A stretch of DNA of 64,000 nt from an uncultured Flavobacteriaceae bacterium (GCA_947494565.1 CANLVG010000005.1:372001-436000), one strand, 5' to 3'. Positions 7,263 to 16,449 are shown, counted from the first letter of the stretch. Notes: generated by a model from the letters alone, not told the origin. Numbers and translations are program-made.

Positions 7263-9251
7263 CTATTCTTCCAACGGCGCTTCTTCAGTTAAGTCTTCTG
7301 CCTTTTGTTCATTGATTTCATCGCCATTTACTTCCTCATCACCAAAAGGTCTTTTTCCAAAGATTTTTTCAAGATCTTCCTTGAAGATAACTTCTTTTTC
7401 AAGAAGTCTTTCTGCTAAGGTGGTCAGCTTGTCTTTGTGTTCTGTTAAAACCTGAATCGCTCTTTGGTATTGCTCTTCAATTATTTTGGAGATTTCCTCG
7501 TCGATTTTTTGAGCTGTCTCTTCGCTATATGGTTTTGAAAAACCGTAGGCATCCTGTCCTGAGGAATCATAATAAGTGAGATTGCCGATTGCATCATTCA
7601 GTCCGTAAACGGTTACCATAGCTCGTGCCTGCTTGGTTACTTTTTCCAAATCACTAAGGGCTCCCGTCGAAATTTTGTCGAAGATGACTTTTTCCGCTGC
7701 TCTACCGCCTAATGTTGCGCACATTTCATCGAGCATTTGTTCTGGGCGCACGATTAGGCGCTCTTCGGGGAGGTACCAGGCGGCGCCCAAAGACTGCCCT
7801 CTAGGTACAATGGTTACCTTGACTAAGGGAGCTGCATGTTCGAGCATCCAACTTGTTGTAGCATGGCCCGCTTCATGGTAGGCAATGGTCTTCTTCTCAC
7901 CAGGAGTAATTATTTTGTTCTTTTTCTCTAGTCCACCAACAATTCGGTCAACGGCATCTAGAAAATCCTGTTTTGTAACCGCTTTCTTTTCTTTTCTTGC
8001 GGCGATAAGAGCAGCTTCATTACAGACATTTGCAATATCAGCACCTGAGAATCCAGGTGTTTGCCTGGCCAAAAAGTCGAGATCTAGTTTTTCCGAGGTC
8101 TTAATAGGTCTAAGATGTACTTCGAAGATTTCCTTACGTTCGCGGATATCGGGGAGGTCTACGTAGATCTGTCTGTCAAAACGACCGGCACGCATAAGGG
8201 CCTTGTCCAATACATCGGCACGGTTTGTTGCGGCCAAAACAATGACGTTGGTATTGGTGCCGAAACCATCCATCTCGGTCAACAATTGGTTTAGGGTGTT
8301 TTCACGTTCATCATTCGAACCTGTGAAATTGTTTTTACCTCTTGCCCGCCCGATAGCGTCGATCTCATCAATGAAGATGATCGCAGGCGATTTGTCTTTA
8401 GCTTGTTTGAAAAGGTCACGTACCCTTGATGCTCCAACACCGACGAACATCTCAACGAAATCGGAACCTGAAAGCGAGAAAAATGGCACTTTCGCTTCTC
8501 CTGCAACTGCTTTTGCCAACAAGGTTTTACCGGTACCTGGAGGGCCTACCAATAGTGCACCTTTAGGAATTTTTCCACCCAATGAGGTGTATTTGTCCGG
8601 GTTTCTAAGGAACTCTACAATTTCTTCAACTTCTTCCTTAGCCCCCTCGAGTCCTGCAACGTCTTTGAATGAGGTGCGGGTATCCGTCTTCTCATCGAAT
8701 AGTTTCGCTTTTGATTTGCCGATATTGAAAATTTGACCTCCGGCACCGCCTCCGCCTCCGCCCGACATCCGTCGCATGAGGTAAATCCATATACCAATGA
8801 GCAAAGCAAAAGGTAATATTCCCAACAAGAGATCCATGAAATAATTGTTGTCGGTATCGTAGTCAACAATGGTGTCTAAATTGTTATCGGTCTTGCTCTT
8901 TTTGATTTCATTTTCAAAATTTTGAAGATCGCCATAGTCCAACACATATTGCGGGGTTGCCGCTGTGGTTGGGAACATAGGTTTTTCGGAAACCGACTTA
9001 TGTACATCTTTCTTCAATGCTTCTTCGGTCAAGTAAACTTTCGCTTGCCTGGCATTGGTGATGATCATTATTTTTTCAACATCCCCGTTTCTTAGATATT
9101 CCTGAAGCTCAGAGGTAGTCGTTTTTTCTTGGTTCGATAGGTTTCCGCTTCCAATAAACTGAAATCCTATGAGTACTACTGCAATTAATCCATAGATCCA
9201 CCAAGAACTGAACTTCGGTTTTTTAGGATTCGTATTATTATCTTTAGCCAT
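7263..9251 (-). CDS. ftsH: ATP-dependent zinc metalloprotease FtsH
   Basis: A 662-residue membrane-anchored AAA+ protease that extracts and degrades membrane and short-lived cytoplasmic proteins. It has an N-terminal helix (residues 15-32), a periplasmic domain and a second helix around 140-158, then a glycine-rich linker. The ATPase module has Walker A GPPGTGKT at 236-243, Walker B IIFIDEIDAIG and the second region of homology ending in AGRFDRQIYVDLP. The zinc site HEAGH is at 459-463. The acidic C-terminal tail is longer than in E. coli. It follows rsfS by 9 bases, a common flavobacterial pair. Confidence 0.97.
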   Translation of the reverse strand: MAKDNNTNPKKPKFSSWWIYGLIAVVLIGFQFIGSGNLSNQEKTTTSELQEYLRNGDVEKIMIITNARQAKVYLTEEALKKDVHKSVSEKPMFPTTAATPQYVLDYGDLQNFENEIKKSKTDNNLDTIVDYDTDNNYFMDLLLGILPFALLIGIWIYLMRRMSGGGGGGAGGQIFNIGKSKAKLFDEKTDTRTSFKDVAGLEGAKEEVEEIVEFLRNPDKYTSLGGKIPKGALLVGPPGTGKTLLAKAVAGEAKVPFFSLSGSDFVEMFVGVGASRVRDLFKQAKDKSPAIIFIDEIDAIGRARGKNNFTGSNDERENTLNQLLTEMDGFGTNTNVIVLAATNRADVLDKALMRAGRFDRQIYVDLPDIRERKEIFEVHLRPIKTSEKLDLDFLARQTPGFSGADIANVCNEAALIAARKEKKAVTKQDFLDAVDRIVGGLEKKNKIITPGEKKTIAYHEAGHATTSWMLEHAAPLVKVTIVPRGQSLGAAWYLPEERLIVRPEQMLDEMCATLGGRAAEKVIFDKISTGALSDLEKVTKQARAMVTVYGLNDAIGNLTYYDSSGQDAYGFSKPYSEETAQKIDEEISKIIEEQYQRAIQVLTEHKDKLTTLAERLLEKEVIFKEDLEKIFGKRPFGDEEVNGDEINEQKAEDLTEEAPLEE

Positions 9252-9260
9252 TATTTTTTT

Positions 9261-9638
9261 TTACTGATTAATGCTACTTGCTACTTCGGTAAACTTTGCG
9301 TCTCCCCAAAGTCCTTCTATATCGTAGAAATCCCTAATGTGTTTTTGGAAGACATGAACTACTACGTTAACATAGTCCATCAATACCCATTCGGCATTGT
9401 CTTGACCTTCTACATGCCAAGGTTTATCATGGATGGCTTTGCTAACTGTTTTTTGAATAGAACCTACTATGGCGTTTACCTGCGTATTTGAAGTACCATT
9501 ACAAATAATAAAGTAGTCACAGACGGTATTTTCAATCTCCCTCAAGTCGAGTAAAAGAATATCATGCCCCTTTACGTCTTCAATGCCTTGTAAAATTAGT
9601 GCAATCAACTCATCTGTGCTTGCTTTTTCTTTCTGCAT
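9261..9638 (-). CDS. rsfS: ribosomal silencing factor RsfS
   Basis: A 125-residue protein of the RsfS/Iojap family, which binds ribosomal protein uL14 on the large subunit and blocks subunit joining under poor nutrition. The core signature is visible: DILLLDLREIENTVCDYFII followed by CNGTSNTQVNAI, then PWHVEG, AEWVLMDYVNVVVHVF and the YDIEGLWGDA end. It is the first gene of the minus-strand operon running to 4848; a TAnnTTTG box lies 20 bases upstream of its ATG. Confidence 0.94.
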   Translation of the reverse strand: MQKEKASTDELIALILQGIEDVKGHDILLLDLREIENTVCDYFIICNGTSNTQVNAIVGSIQKTVSKAIHDKPWHVEGQDNAEWVLMDYVNVVVHVFQKHIRDFYDIEGLWGDAKFTEVASSINQ

Positions 9639-9657
9639 TCAAAAATTTTAATTTCTA

Positions 9658-9665
9658 CAAAGTTA
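9658..9665 (-). promoter_or_regulatory. -7 box upstream of rsfS-ftsH operon
   Basis: TAACTTTG on the minus strand, an exact TAnnTTTG match, 19 bases before the rsfS ATG. No good TTTG partner is found at the expected distance, so the call rests on one element. Confidence 0.4.
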
Positions 9666-9730
9666 TTATTTTTTGTTCTTTTAGCCCTAGTTTTCAATAA
9701 TAGATTCTACTTTAAACTTAAGGTTTGCGC

Positions 9731-10462
9731 ATGCACATAATCAAACTTGATGCCACCGATTCAACAAATAGCTATTTAAAAAATCTGATACGGCAGCATT
9801 CGTTGGTCGACTTCACATCCGTTATGACCGATCAACAACTAAACGGTAAAGGCCAAATGGGTGCCTCATGGGAGTCTGAACCCGGTAAAAACCTCACTTT
9901 TAGCACATTGAAAAAGTTTGATATGCTTGAGGTGTCCGATGCCTTCCTTCTAAGTATCTGTGCCTCCTTGGCTGTTGCCGATGTGTTAAAGCAATTTGCC
10001 ATACCGGATGTACATGTCAAGTGGCCAAACGACATTCTGTCAGGCAGGAACAAGATTTGCGGTATTTTGGTAGAAAACCTATTACTCGGCAAACGGATCA
10101 ACACCTCTATTTTTGGCATCGGCCTAAACGTGAACCAAACCGTATTTCATACAGTTTCAAACGCCACCTCAATGAAATTGTTGTTAGGTACTACTTTTAA
10201 TTTGGATGATGTTCATAGCCTGATCGTACATGAACTCAAGAAGCACCTGGCCAACATGGTCGCAGGCAAGTCATCTGTTTTGCGAATACGGTACGAGCAA
10301 CAGTTGTTTCGAAAAAACAGACCTTCGACATTCAAAGACCCTGATGGAAATTCATTTGTTGGTATTATTCGCGGTGTTTCCGAGGCCGGAAAACTGCGTA
10401 TTGAACAAGATAATGAGGCAATCAGAGAGTATGGTCTTAAGCAAGTTAAATTGCTCTATTAA
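9731..10462 (+). CDS. birA: biotin--[acetyl-CoA-carboxylase] ligase
   Basis: A 243-residue biotin protein ligase that activates biotin with ATP and attaches it to the carboxylase carrier protein. The start IIKLDATDSTNSYLKN, the NGKGQMGASW loop (the usual GRGRxGRxW biotinoyl-AMP loop, here with altered residues) and VKWPNDI are diagnostic. There is no N-terminal helix-turn-helix, so unlike E. coli BirA it should not be a repressor. The ATG at 9731 is preferred; a TTG two codons earlier is in frame. It ends overlapping the convergent START-like gene by 4 bases. Confidence 0.92.
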   Translation: MHIIKLDATDSTNSYLKNLIRQHSLVDFTSVMTDQQLNGKGQMGASWESEPGKNLTFSTLKKFDMLEVSDAFLLSICASLAVADVLKQFAIPDVHVKWPNDILSGRNKICGILVENLLLGKRINTSIFGIGLNVNQTVFHTVSNATSMKLLLGTTFNLDDVHSLIVHELKKHLANMVAGKSSVLRIRYEQQLFRKNRPSTFKDPDGNSFVGIIRGVSEAGKLRIEQDNEAIREYGLKQVKLLY

Positions 10463-10863
10463 GCGCTTTCCCCAATTTTAGATAGGTTATCGGAAAGGGT
10501 TCCCATAAAATTCGTAATCGGTGATTTGATCATCATGGCCATCATGGCATTGAACTCCCCTTCGAAACTCAATTTAACATCGGTTTGCGAATCGCCCTGA
10601 TCGATGATGTCCGCGGTAAGCGTAAAGGGTAGTTTATCGCTGGCCGCACCGAGCACCAGTTGACTGAATTCAGTTTGACCTTTTCTTTCCAACACGATTT
10701 GCGGCATCCCTTTCAACGCAAATAAAAATCGATCTTCCGATAATACCTCGAACTTTTCTATGTTGTCGGGCATCAATTTTTCGAAATTCCTTAAATCCGA
10801 TAAGAATTCGAAAACTTCTTTATCACCTCTGGTAATTCGCTTTTCTGGGGCTTCTATGAACAT
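10459..10863 (-). CDS. SRPBCC (START-like) family protein
   Basis: A 134-residue protein with the helix-grip SRPBCC layout: an N-terminal strand and helix (VFEFLSDLRNFEKLMPDNIE), a row of beta strands, and a long C-terminal helix (MMIKSPITNFMGTLSDNLSK). Such proteins bind hydrophobic ligands; the ligand here is unknown. It begins 3 bases after the pyrE stop, so it is translated from the pyrE transcript, and its stop overlaps that of birA on the other strand. Confidence 0.75.
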   Translation of the reverse strand: MFIEAPEKRITRGDKEVFEFLSDLRNFEKLMPDNIEKFEVLSEDRFLFALKGMPQIVLERKGQTEFSQLVLGAASDKLPFTLTADIIDQGDSQTDVKLSFEGEFNAMMAMMIKSPITNFMGTLSDNLSKIGESA

Positions 10864-10866
10864 GAA

Positions 10867-11508
10867 TTATTGTTTCCAAGCAGATGGATTTTCTCTCCAT
10901 TGCATTAATGTTTGTAATTGTTCTTCTTTGATATATCCGGTTTCCGATGCTAAATTGACCAGATGTTCGTAGTCACTTAGCGTGTACAGATCAAGATGCT
11001 CCTCCCCGAAATTTTTCTTCGCCACCTCAAAACCGTACGTAAAGATAGCGACCATCCCTTTGATATTGGCTCCGCTCGACTTTAAAGCCTTAACGGCATT
11101 GAGGCTACTCTTACCGGTACTAATCAAATCTTCGATGACCACCACATTTTGATCTACCTCTAAAATTCCCTCTATTTGATTTTGCCGGCCATGTGATTTT
11201 GCCTCTGGTCTAACATAAATAAAAGGAAGCCCCAGATACTCGGCCACCAGCATTCCTATTCCTATCGCACCGGTTGCTACACCCGCAATGACATCGGGTT
11301 TGCCGTATAAAGATTCAACTTGTTTGCCTATCTGTTCACGTACATAGGTGCGAATGGGCGGGTAGGATAGAATGATTCGATTATCACAATAAATGGGAGA
11401 ATTCCAGCCTGAAGCCCATGTAAACGGATTTTCCGGTTCCAATTTTATTGCATTAATTTGCAAGAGAAGCTCGGCTGTTTTTTTGGCAGTGTCTTTGTTC
11501 AAAATCAT
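10867..11508 (-). CDS. pyrE: orotate phosphoribosyltransferase
   Basis: A 213-residue enzyme joining orotate to PRPP to give orotidine monophosphate in pyrimidine synthesis. The PRPP-binding signature VVVIEDLISTGKSS and the preceding YVRPEAKSHGRQNQIEG loop, which carries catalytic lysine and histidine residues, are intact, as are FTWASGWNSPIYCDNR and GVATGAIGIG. The frame is open 35 codons upstream, but family comparison and the ATG at 11508 favour the shorter form. The start codons of pyrE and the divergent NUDIX gene lie 8 bases apart. Confidence 0.95.
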   Translation of the reverse strand: MILNKDTAKKTAELLLQINAIKLEPENPFTWASGWNSPIYCDNRIILSYPPIRTYVREQIGKQVESLYGKPDVIAGVATGAIGIGMLVAEYLGLPFIYVRPEAKSHGRQNQIEGILEVDQNVVVIEDLISTGKSSLNAVKALKSSGANIKGMVAIFTYGFEVAKKNFGEEHLDLYTLSDYEHLVNLASETGYIKEEQLQTLMQWRENPSAWKQ

Positions 11509-11512
11509 GACG

Positions 11513-11520
11513 CAAATGTA
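11513..11520 (-). promoter_or_regulatory. -7 box placing the pyrE transcription start at or next to its ATG
   Basis: TACATTTG on the minus strand, an exact TAnnTTTG match, ending 4 bases before the pyrE ATG. Initiation a few bases downstream of such a box would make a leaderless or nearly leaderless pyrE mRNA. The box lies inside the first codons of the divergent NUDIX gene. Confidence 0.5.
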
Positions 11521-12103
11521 TAAAGTTTTTGTCAATGAGTTGCCCCTCATTTTAACAAATAAACTCTCTGAAACAGCAAATAGTGAATACTTCCTACTCA
11601 ATGAAGCGGCCATTCAAGATGCCATTGATGCCTTGCGCAAAAAGAAGCTGCAAGTGGCCTACATCTATCACCCGAATCACGAGGAGATCTTAAAGAAGTT
11701 CACCAAGAAAATTCCGTTGGAAGTTGCGGCCGGCGGCGTGGTCACCAATAAAAAGGGTAAGGTACTGTTCATTTATCGGAATGATAAATGGGATTTACCC
11801 AAGGGTAAATTGGATAAAGGGGAAACTATAGAAGAATGTGCTTTGCGCGAAGTGGAGGAGGAAACAGGTGTCAAAAAACTGAAAATCGAGAATTTTTTAA
11901 AGACTACTTATCATGTTTTCAAAAGGAACGGTACCTACAAACTCAAAGAGGTGCATTGGTTTGCAATGAAAACATCTTATACCGGGAAATTGATAGGTCA
12001 AAAGAACGAGGGTATCGAGAAAGTAAAGTGGAAAGGTCCGGATAAAATCAAAAAAGCACTAGAGAATTCATATACCAACATCAAGATTCTTTTTGGACAT
12101 TGA
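11516..12103 (+). CDS. NUDIX hydrolase
   Basis: A 195-residue protein. The first about 70 residues form a flavobacterium-style N-terminal segment (MYKVFVNELPLILTNK onward) that is not part of the NUDIX fold. The NUDIX box is complete: GKLDKGETIEECALREVEEE continuing TGV matches Gx5Ex7REUxEExGU, which binds magnesium and cleaves a nucleoside diphosphate linked to another group. The substrate cannot be deduced. An ATG three codons upstream (11507) overlaps the pyrE start codon and is possible. It ends 16 bases from the convergent M14 peptidase gene. Confidence 0.87.
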   Translation: MYKVFVNELPLILTNKLSETANSEYFLLNEAAIQDAIDALRKKKLQVAYIYHPNHEEILKKFTKKIPLEVAAGGVVTNKKGKVLFIYRNDKWDLPKGKLDKGETIEECALREVEEETGVKKLKIENFLKTTYHVFKRNGTYKLKEVHWFAMKTSYTGKLIGQKNEGIEKVKWKGPDKIKKALENSYTNIKILFGH

Positions 12104-12119
12104 CCCCAAAGGGTCACAA

Positions 12120-13865
12120 TTACTTCTTCAATACGCGGTAAACAGGATACTGCATATGGGCTGGTTCATAGTTTTCCGATTTTTTAAACAACCAATTTAA
12201 TTGCGCATACCAATTGGTAGCAAATTCTGGGTCACTGGCCTTTTTCAATTCAAAGTATTCTTTCAGCTCTGGATCCTGTTCCAATAGGGCAACCGCGTTA
12301 TCTTCAAAAACGTAGGGAGAGAAACCTTCTTTTTGTTGTAAAATGGTATCGAAGAAATTCCAGTTGAAGAACGAATCGGCAGCTGATGGCTCTAAGGTTT
12401 CCAGCAAATAACGTATTGCATCTTGATTGGTGGGTATGACAATATCACCTTCCATAAATCGAACGCTTTTTTGTGTAGCCTTGACGGTGGTGTCGTAATG
12501 CGGATAATGTCCTTCATAGGGGTGAGTGCGGGTTTGGAAATCTTGAATTCGATAAGATTCAACATTTAAAACCGTATCACTTTCAAGGGGTATATAAGCC
12601 ACCTTGTTCATCTCCAATGCCTGCAAGGCTTTTGCCCAACCCTTTTTTAAGATGTAAAACTCCGGTATCAGTACCGAATCGGAAGGAACATAGTAATTCT
12701 GATACATGACTTCTTTTGTAAAAGGCCTGGAACGGTCATACTTTAATCTTGGGAGCCCAGTGACCTTACTTGTCAAGGTATCCGCTTCAAAACCCTTGAA
12801 ATTCAAAATTGAACTGCGGGTAGTGTCCACTTTCCACTTGATGGGGTAGTGGTCCCAAGTTTTATGCCGAGTAAGTGCCGTTTGTCGTAACTCTTTTATT
12901 TTGGTGCCATCGGCTTCAGAAATAGCGATTAGGGAATTCATTAATTGATAAGTGCCCTCTACCCTTTGTTTGTAGGGCTTCAGCATGTGCGTTTCGACCA
13001 TCATCCCCAAAGTGTTCCATAAAGTAGTATAGCCGGTAGAATACCTAGGGTGGTCGAAAAATTGTGAAAACCCCTGTTCAGGAACTTGATTGAAGACATT
13101 GACGTAAGGTGTGATATCCCAACTATCTTTCTCCAATGTATTTTCTAAGGCCGGCATCATTTCTGTGTGGAGGTATTGACCCAATTCACCCCCAAGCTTA
13201 TCATGCTGGGTAAAGAGATGGGTCAGGGTATATTGATAATCGGCACCATTGCTCACATGGTTGTCTATGAAAATATCAGGATTTACCAAATGGAAGATCT
13301 CAGCAAAGGTCTTTGCATTTTCGGTATCGGCCTTAATAAAGTCACGGTTGAGATCGTAATTTTGGGCATTTCCCCGAAAGCCATAGGATTTAGGGCCGTT
13401 TTGATTGGCTCTTGTTGTTCTGTTTCGGTTTAGGGCGCCGCCAATGTTGTATACGGGAATGGTCACCAAAACCGTATTTTTCGGCGCATTCAATTTTCCC
13501 GTAGCCAAGTCGCGGTAGATTAGCATGGTGGCGTCAATGCCGTCACTTTCACCGGGATGAATACCGTTATTGATAAGCATGATAATCTTATCCTTTCCTA
13601 TTTTTTGAAAATTGAAGTCCCCTTCGGAATTAAAGGTCACGACGTGCAATGGATACCCACTATCGGTATTTCCTATGGTCTGAATATTGATTTCCGGAAA
13701 CTCTTTTGCCAATTGAATATAAAAATCGATTACCTGAAGGTAGGTAGCGGTTTCCATTCCTTCCGAAAGTTCAAAATGGGTAGGAAAGCTCACCGTTTCA
13801 TCCGCCGGAGTTGATTCACAGGCCACTATGACAAAGAGCAAGAGAAACGCAACAATTGACTTCAT
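12120..13865 (-). CDS. M14 family zinc carboxypeptidase-like lipoprotein
   Basis: A 581-residue exported protein. A lipoprotein signal peptide ends at FVIVAC (Cys16). The N-terminal half is an M14 peptidase domain: NNGIHPGESDG supplies the first His and Glu zinc ligands, FIDNHVSNGADYQYT the third His, and MVETHML the likely catalytic Glu. M14 enzymes remove C-terminal residues or cut cell-wall peptides. The C-terminal half (after about residue 330) is an extension of unknown role seen in Bacteroidota members. It probably sits on the outer or inner membrane and feeds on peptides. Confidence 0.85.
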   Translation of the reverse strand: MKSIVAFLLLFVIVACESTPADETVSFPTHFELSEGMETATYLQVIDFYIQLAKEFPEINIQTIGNTDSGYPLHVVTFNSEGDFNFQKIGKDKIIMLINNGIHPGESDGIDATMLIYRDLATGKLNAPKNTVLVTIPVYNIGGALNRNRTTRANQNGPKSYGFRGNAQNYDLNRDFIKADTENAKTFAEIFHLVNPDIFIDNHVSNGADYQYTLTHLFTQHDKLGGELGQYLHTEMMPALENTLEKDSWDITPYVNVFNQVPEQGFSQFFDHPRYSTGYTTLWNTLGMMVETHMLKPYKQRVEGTYQLMNSLIAISEADGTKIKELRQTALTRHKTWDHYPIKWKVDTTRSSILNFKGFEADTLTSKVTGLPRLKYDRSRPFTKEVMYQNYYVPSDSVLIPEFYILKKGWAKALQALEMNKVAYIPLESDTVLNVESYRIQDFQTRTHPYEGHYPHYDTTVKATQKSVRFMEGDIVIPTNQDAIRYLLETLEPSAADSFFNWNFFDTILQQKEGFSPYVFEDNAVALLEQDPELKEYFELKKASDPEFATNWYAQLNWLFKKSENYEPAHMQYPVYRVLKK

Positions 13866-13960
13866 GATTTCTTTAGATTTTACACGATAATCGAGCTTTA
13901 AAAGGCCCGACGCTTGACTGCCCGTTTGCCAAGCGGGTGTCGATTTATAAATTTAGTTTG

Positions 13961-14012
13961 CCTTGAATCCCTAGCGAGCCCGCCATTATCAAGAGACGGG
14001 CTTGCTTCAAGG
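13961..14012 (-). repeat. nested inverted repeat downstream of the response regulator
   Basis: An outer arm pair (CCTTGAA at 13961-13967 with TTCAAGG at 14006-14012) encloses an inner pair (AGCCCG with CGGGCT). A second small inverted repeat with CCCG and CGGG arms lies at about 13906-13942. Both follow the end of the minus-strand regulator gene and could act as a terminator, but no clear T run follows, so the role is open. The rest of the 192-base gap shows nothing else. Confidence 0.4.
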
Positions 14013-14057
14013 TTGTTTGCCTCACGTAAAATTAGTCAAAAAGCTTGTGGTATGAAG

Positions 14058-14462
14058 TTAAGCGGCCGTAGTTATTTTCAGTAGATTTTCTCTACGGAGG
14101 GGCTTGTTGTTGAAGGTTATGGTGTGATGGGTGTTACTTGCGATTTTTTTCCATCGGTCACGATCGGTCTTGTCGATCGAAGAGGTCACGATATTGATTT
14201 TAATGCTTTGGGTTATAGGTAAGGAACTAAATTCGGTTAAAAACTGCCACCCATCCATAATCGGCATGTTGATATCCAAAAAAATTATTTTAGGAATCGG
14301 TTTAAGTGTATCGATTCTGCTTTTTATTTCATCGATGGCCAGTTTTCCGTTTCTAAAGGTATCTATACAAGGGCAGTCGACTATCGATTCCAACATCTTC
14401 TGTATTCCGAAAACGGTTATCGGATCATCATCAATGATGTATATAGAGTCAATTTTTTTCAC
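14058..14462 (-). CDS. CheY-like response regulator (receiver domain only)
   Basis: A 134-residue single receiver domain. The acidic pocket is Asp11-Asp13 (IIDDD), the phosphoacceptor is Asp63 in FLDINMP, the switch Thr/Ser is VTSS at 92-95, and the conserved lysine is Lys120 followed by proline (NNKPL). There is no output domain, so it signals by protein contact or phosphotransfer. Its start overlaps the end of the histidine kinase gene by 14 bases, making the kinase its probable partner. Confidence 0.9.
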   Translation of the reverse strand: MKKIDSIYIIDDDPITVFGIQKMLESIVDCPCIDTFRNGKLAIDEIKSRIDTLKPIPKIIFLDINMPIMDGWQFLTEFSSLPITQSIKINIVTSSIDKTDRDRWKKIASNTHHTITFNNKPLRRENLLKITTAA

Positions 14463-16299
14463 TAAAGTATATTTTGAATGTTGTACCCTGATCTACTTCG
14501 CTTTCGACCGAAACCTTGCCGTTCATGGCTTCAATTTGATTCTTGGTGATATATAAGCCTATGCCGCGAGCATCTACGGTATCATGAAATGTTTTATACA
14601 TTCCGAAAAGTTTGTCCCCGTATTTGTCAAGGTCAATACCCAGTCCGTTGTCTTGAATGCTAAGAACCGTATAGCCATTTTCGCTGACGGTACGAAGTGT
14701 GATTTCAGGTCTTCTATTGGGCGATTTATACTTTATAGCGTTGGTCAGAAAGTTCATCAAGATGCTTTCAAGATAGGCGGGAACAACATTTACAAAAACC
14801 TTGGAATCTATTTTATTGAACAGTTTGACATTATGCTTGGTAAGGTTCATTGCCAAGTTTTGCTTGACACTTCTGAGTGCTTTCGTTAGTTGAATGGGTT
14901 TTTTCTCTAGTCCTGATTTTGAACTGATGTCTACAACCTCGTTCAAATTGTCCAAGGTTTCCAAGAGATTGTCGGAAGCACTGGTCAGCATTCCCAATAT
15001 TTTTTGCTTTTCGATTTCGTCCTTCTCATGAGTCAGGAAATCTAATAGCATCGAAAAATTTGCGGAGTGAGATCTGAGGTCATGCGAAACTATGTGTGCG
15101 AAGTTGAGTAGTTTTTCATTCTGTTTCGATGTTACCGAAATCAATTTTTTTAGTTTCTCTTCCTTTTGTTTCAACTCTGTGATATCCATGCTTATTCCAA
15201 CGAGCCCATACGCACTGCCGTCGGTATTGATTAGTGGTATCTTTGAAGTCAAGAAAGCTGTTTTGCTACCGTCATTTTTGACATGCACCATTTCTTTTGA
15301 CAGTACCGGTTTGAGGTCGTGCATTACCCTCAAATCATCTTTTCGTGACTTTTTGGCCGTTTCTTTATCTAGAAACTCGAAGTCGTCCTTTCCCAGTATT
15401 TCGGACTCTTTGGTTACCCCACAGTACTTCATTTCGGATCTATTGACCAAGATTTTTCGAGATTCAAGATCTTTAATGAATACATTCAAGGGTAAATTGT
15501 CGATCAACGTTCTGAGGTGGTATTCATTTTCCCGAGTTTTGATTTCGGACAAGGTGAGTGAGTTGATGTTCTGAATGGTACCGATAAGACCGGTAAATTC
15601 CCCATTCTTATAGATGGGTTTTCCAGATACGATGACCCATATCTCATTGCCTTTGGCGGTAATCAATTGCAATTTGCTGCTCCAGGGAGTCTGGTTGATA
15701 ATTGCCCTTTGCACAGTCATGGCAATTGTATTTCGACTATGCCCTGATTTGTAGAAATTCGTTGCATCTTCAAGGGTAGGGCGATAATCAGGGGCCGTCT
15801 CGTGTATGATTTTCGTCATTTCGGACCAATACAACTCATCATCTTCCAAGCTGTATTCCCACAGGCCGATTTTAGCGATATCGGACATTTCTGTCGAAAG
15901 AATGTGAAGTTTATCGAGTTGCACCTCATTCTGCATCCGCTGGCTGGCTTTTTCACCTTGAACAATCCACCCGATAACATTCTCTTCATCATCATGCCAT
16001 GCGGTTTTTTCAAGTTCAAACCATTTTTCGCTACCAGTTTCATCAAGATAGCGCCCAACTCTGGGTAAACCAGGCTCCCCGCTCAAACACCTTTTCAAAA
16101 CCAACTGCCAATCTTCGGAGTGCGCACTAAAGAGATCTGTGAGCGACATTCCTATGCAAGAATCACCCATTGGTGAAAAGTCGCATATCCATTTGTCGGA
16201 TGCCAGTACAATAACCCCCTTCATGTTTATGAAAGTGATTGCCTGGGGCAATTGTTTAATAAGATAGTTATTGGTATAAAGTGTACTTCTCGCAAACAT
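14449..16299 (-). CDS. PAS-domain sensor histidine kinase
   Basis: A 616-residue kinase without clear transmembrane helices, so probably cytoplasmic. Three PAS/PAC-like modules cover roughly residues 10-125, 130-250 and 255-380 (the last ends YGLVGISMDITELKQKEEKL). The phosphorylated histidine is His406 in FAHIVSHDLRSH, and the ATP-binding domain has LMNFLTNAIKYKSP (N box) and SIQDNGLGID (G1) with RGIGLYITK (G2). The signal sensed is unknown. It overlaps the receiver gene that follows it, forming a two-component pair. Confidence 0.9.
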   Translation of the reverse strand: MFARSTLYTNNYLIKQLPQAITFINMKGVIVLASDKWICDFSPMGDSCIGMSLTDLFSAHSEDWQLVLKRCLSGEPGLPRVGRYLDETGSEKWFELEKTAWHDDEENVIGWIVQGEKASQRMQNEVQLDKLHILSTEMSDIAKIGLWEYSLEDDELYWSEMTKIIHETAPDYRPTLEDATNFYKSGHSRNTIAMTVQRAIINQTPWSSKLQLITAKGNEIWVIVSGKPIYKNGEFTGLIGTIQNINSLTLSEIKTRENEYHLRTLIDNLPLNVFIKDLESRKILVNRSEMKYCGVTKESEILGKDDFEFLDKETAKKSRKDDLRVMHDLKPVLSKEMVHVKNDGSKTAFLTSKIPLINTDGSAYGLVGISMDITELKQKEEKLKKLISVTSKQNEKLLNFAHIVSHDLRSHSANFSMLLDFLTHEKDEIEKQKILGMLTSASDNLLETLDNLNEVVDISSKSGLEKKPIQLTKALRSVKQNLAMNLTKHNVKLFNKIDSKVFVNVVPAYLESILMNFLTNAIKYKSPNRRPEITLRTVSENGYTVLSIQDNGLGIDLDKYGDKLFGMYKTFHDTVDARGIGLYITKNQIEAMNGKVSVESEVDQGTTFKIYFSEKN

Positions 16300-16449
16300 C
16301 TGTATAGATAATTTCTTACAAATTAGCTATAAATACCAAGTATAAAGAAAATTTTGTTGTGAATTGGAGAAATATAGTGGTGATCGCCTCAATTTTATTG
16401 GGGAAAACTATCAATTAAGCCAAAAAAGTAAGTAAAATCCTATATGGAT

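Noticed and set aside
8203-8736. 177-codon plus-strand frame inside ftsH
   Set aside because: Antisense shadow of a well-defined FtsH gene; no start region or motifs.
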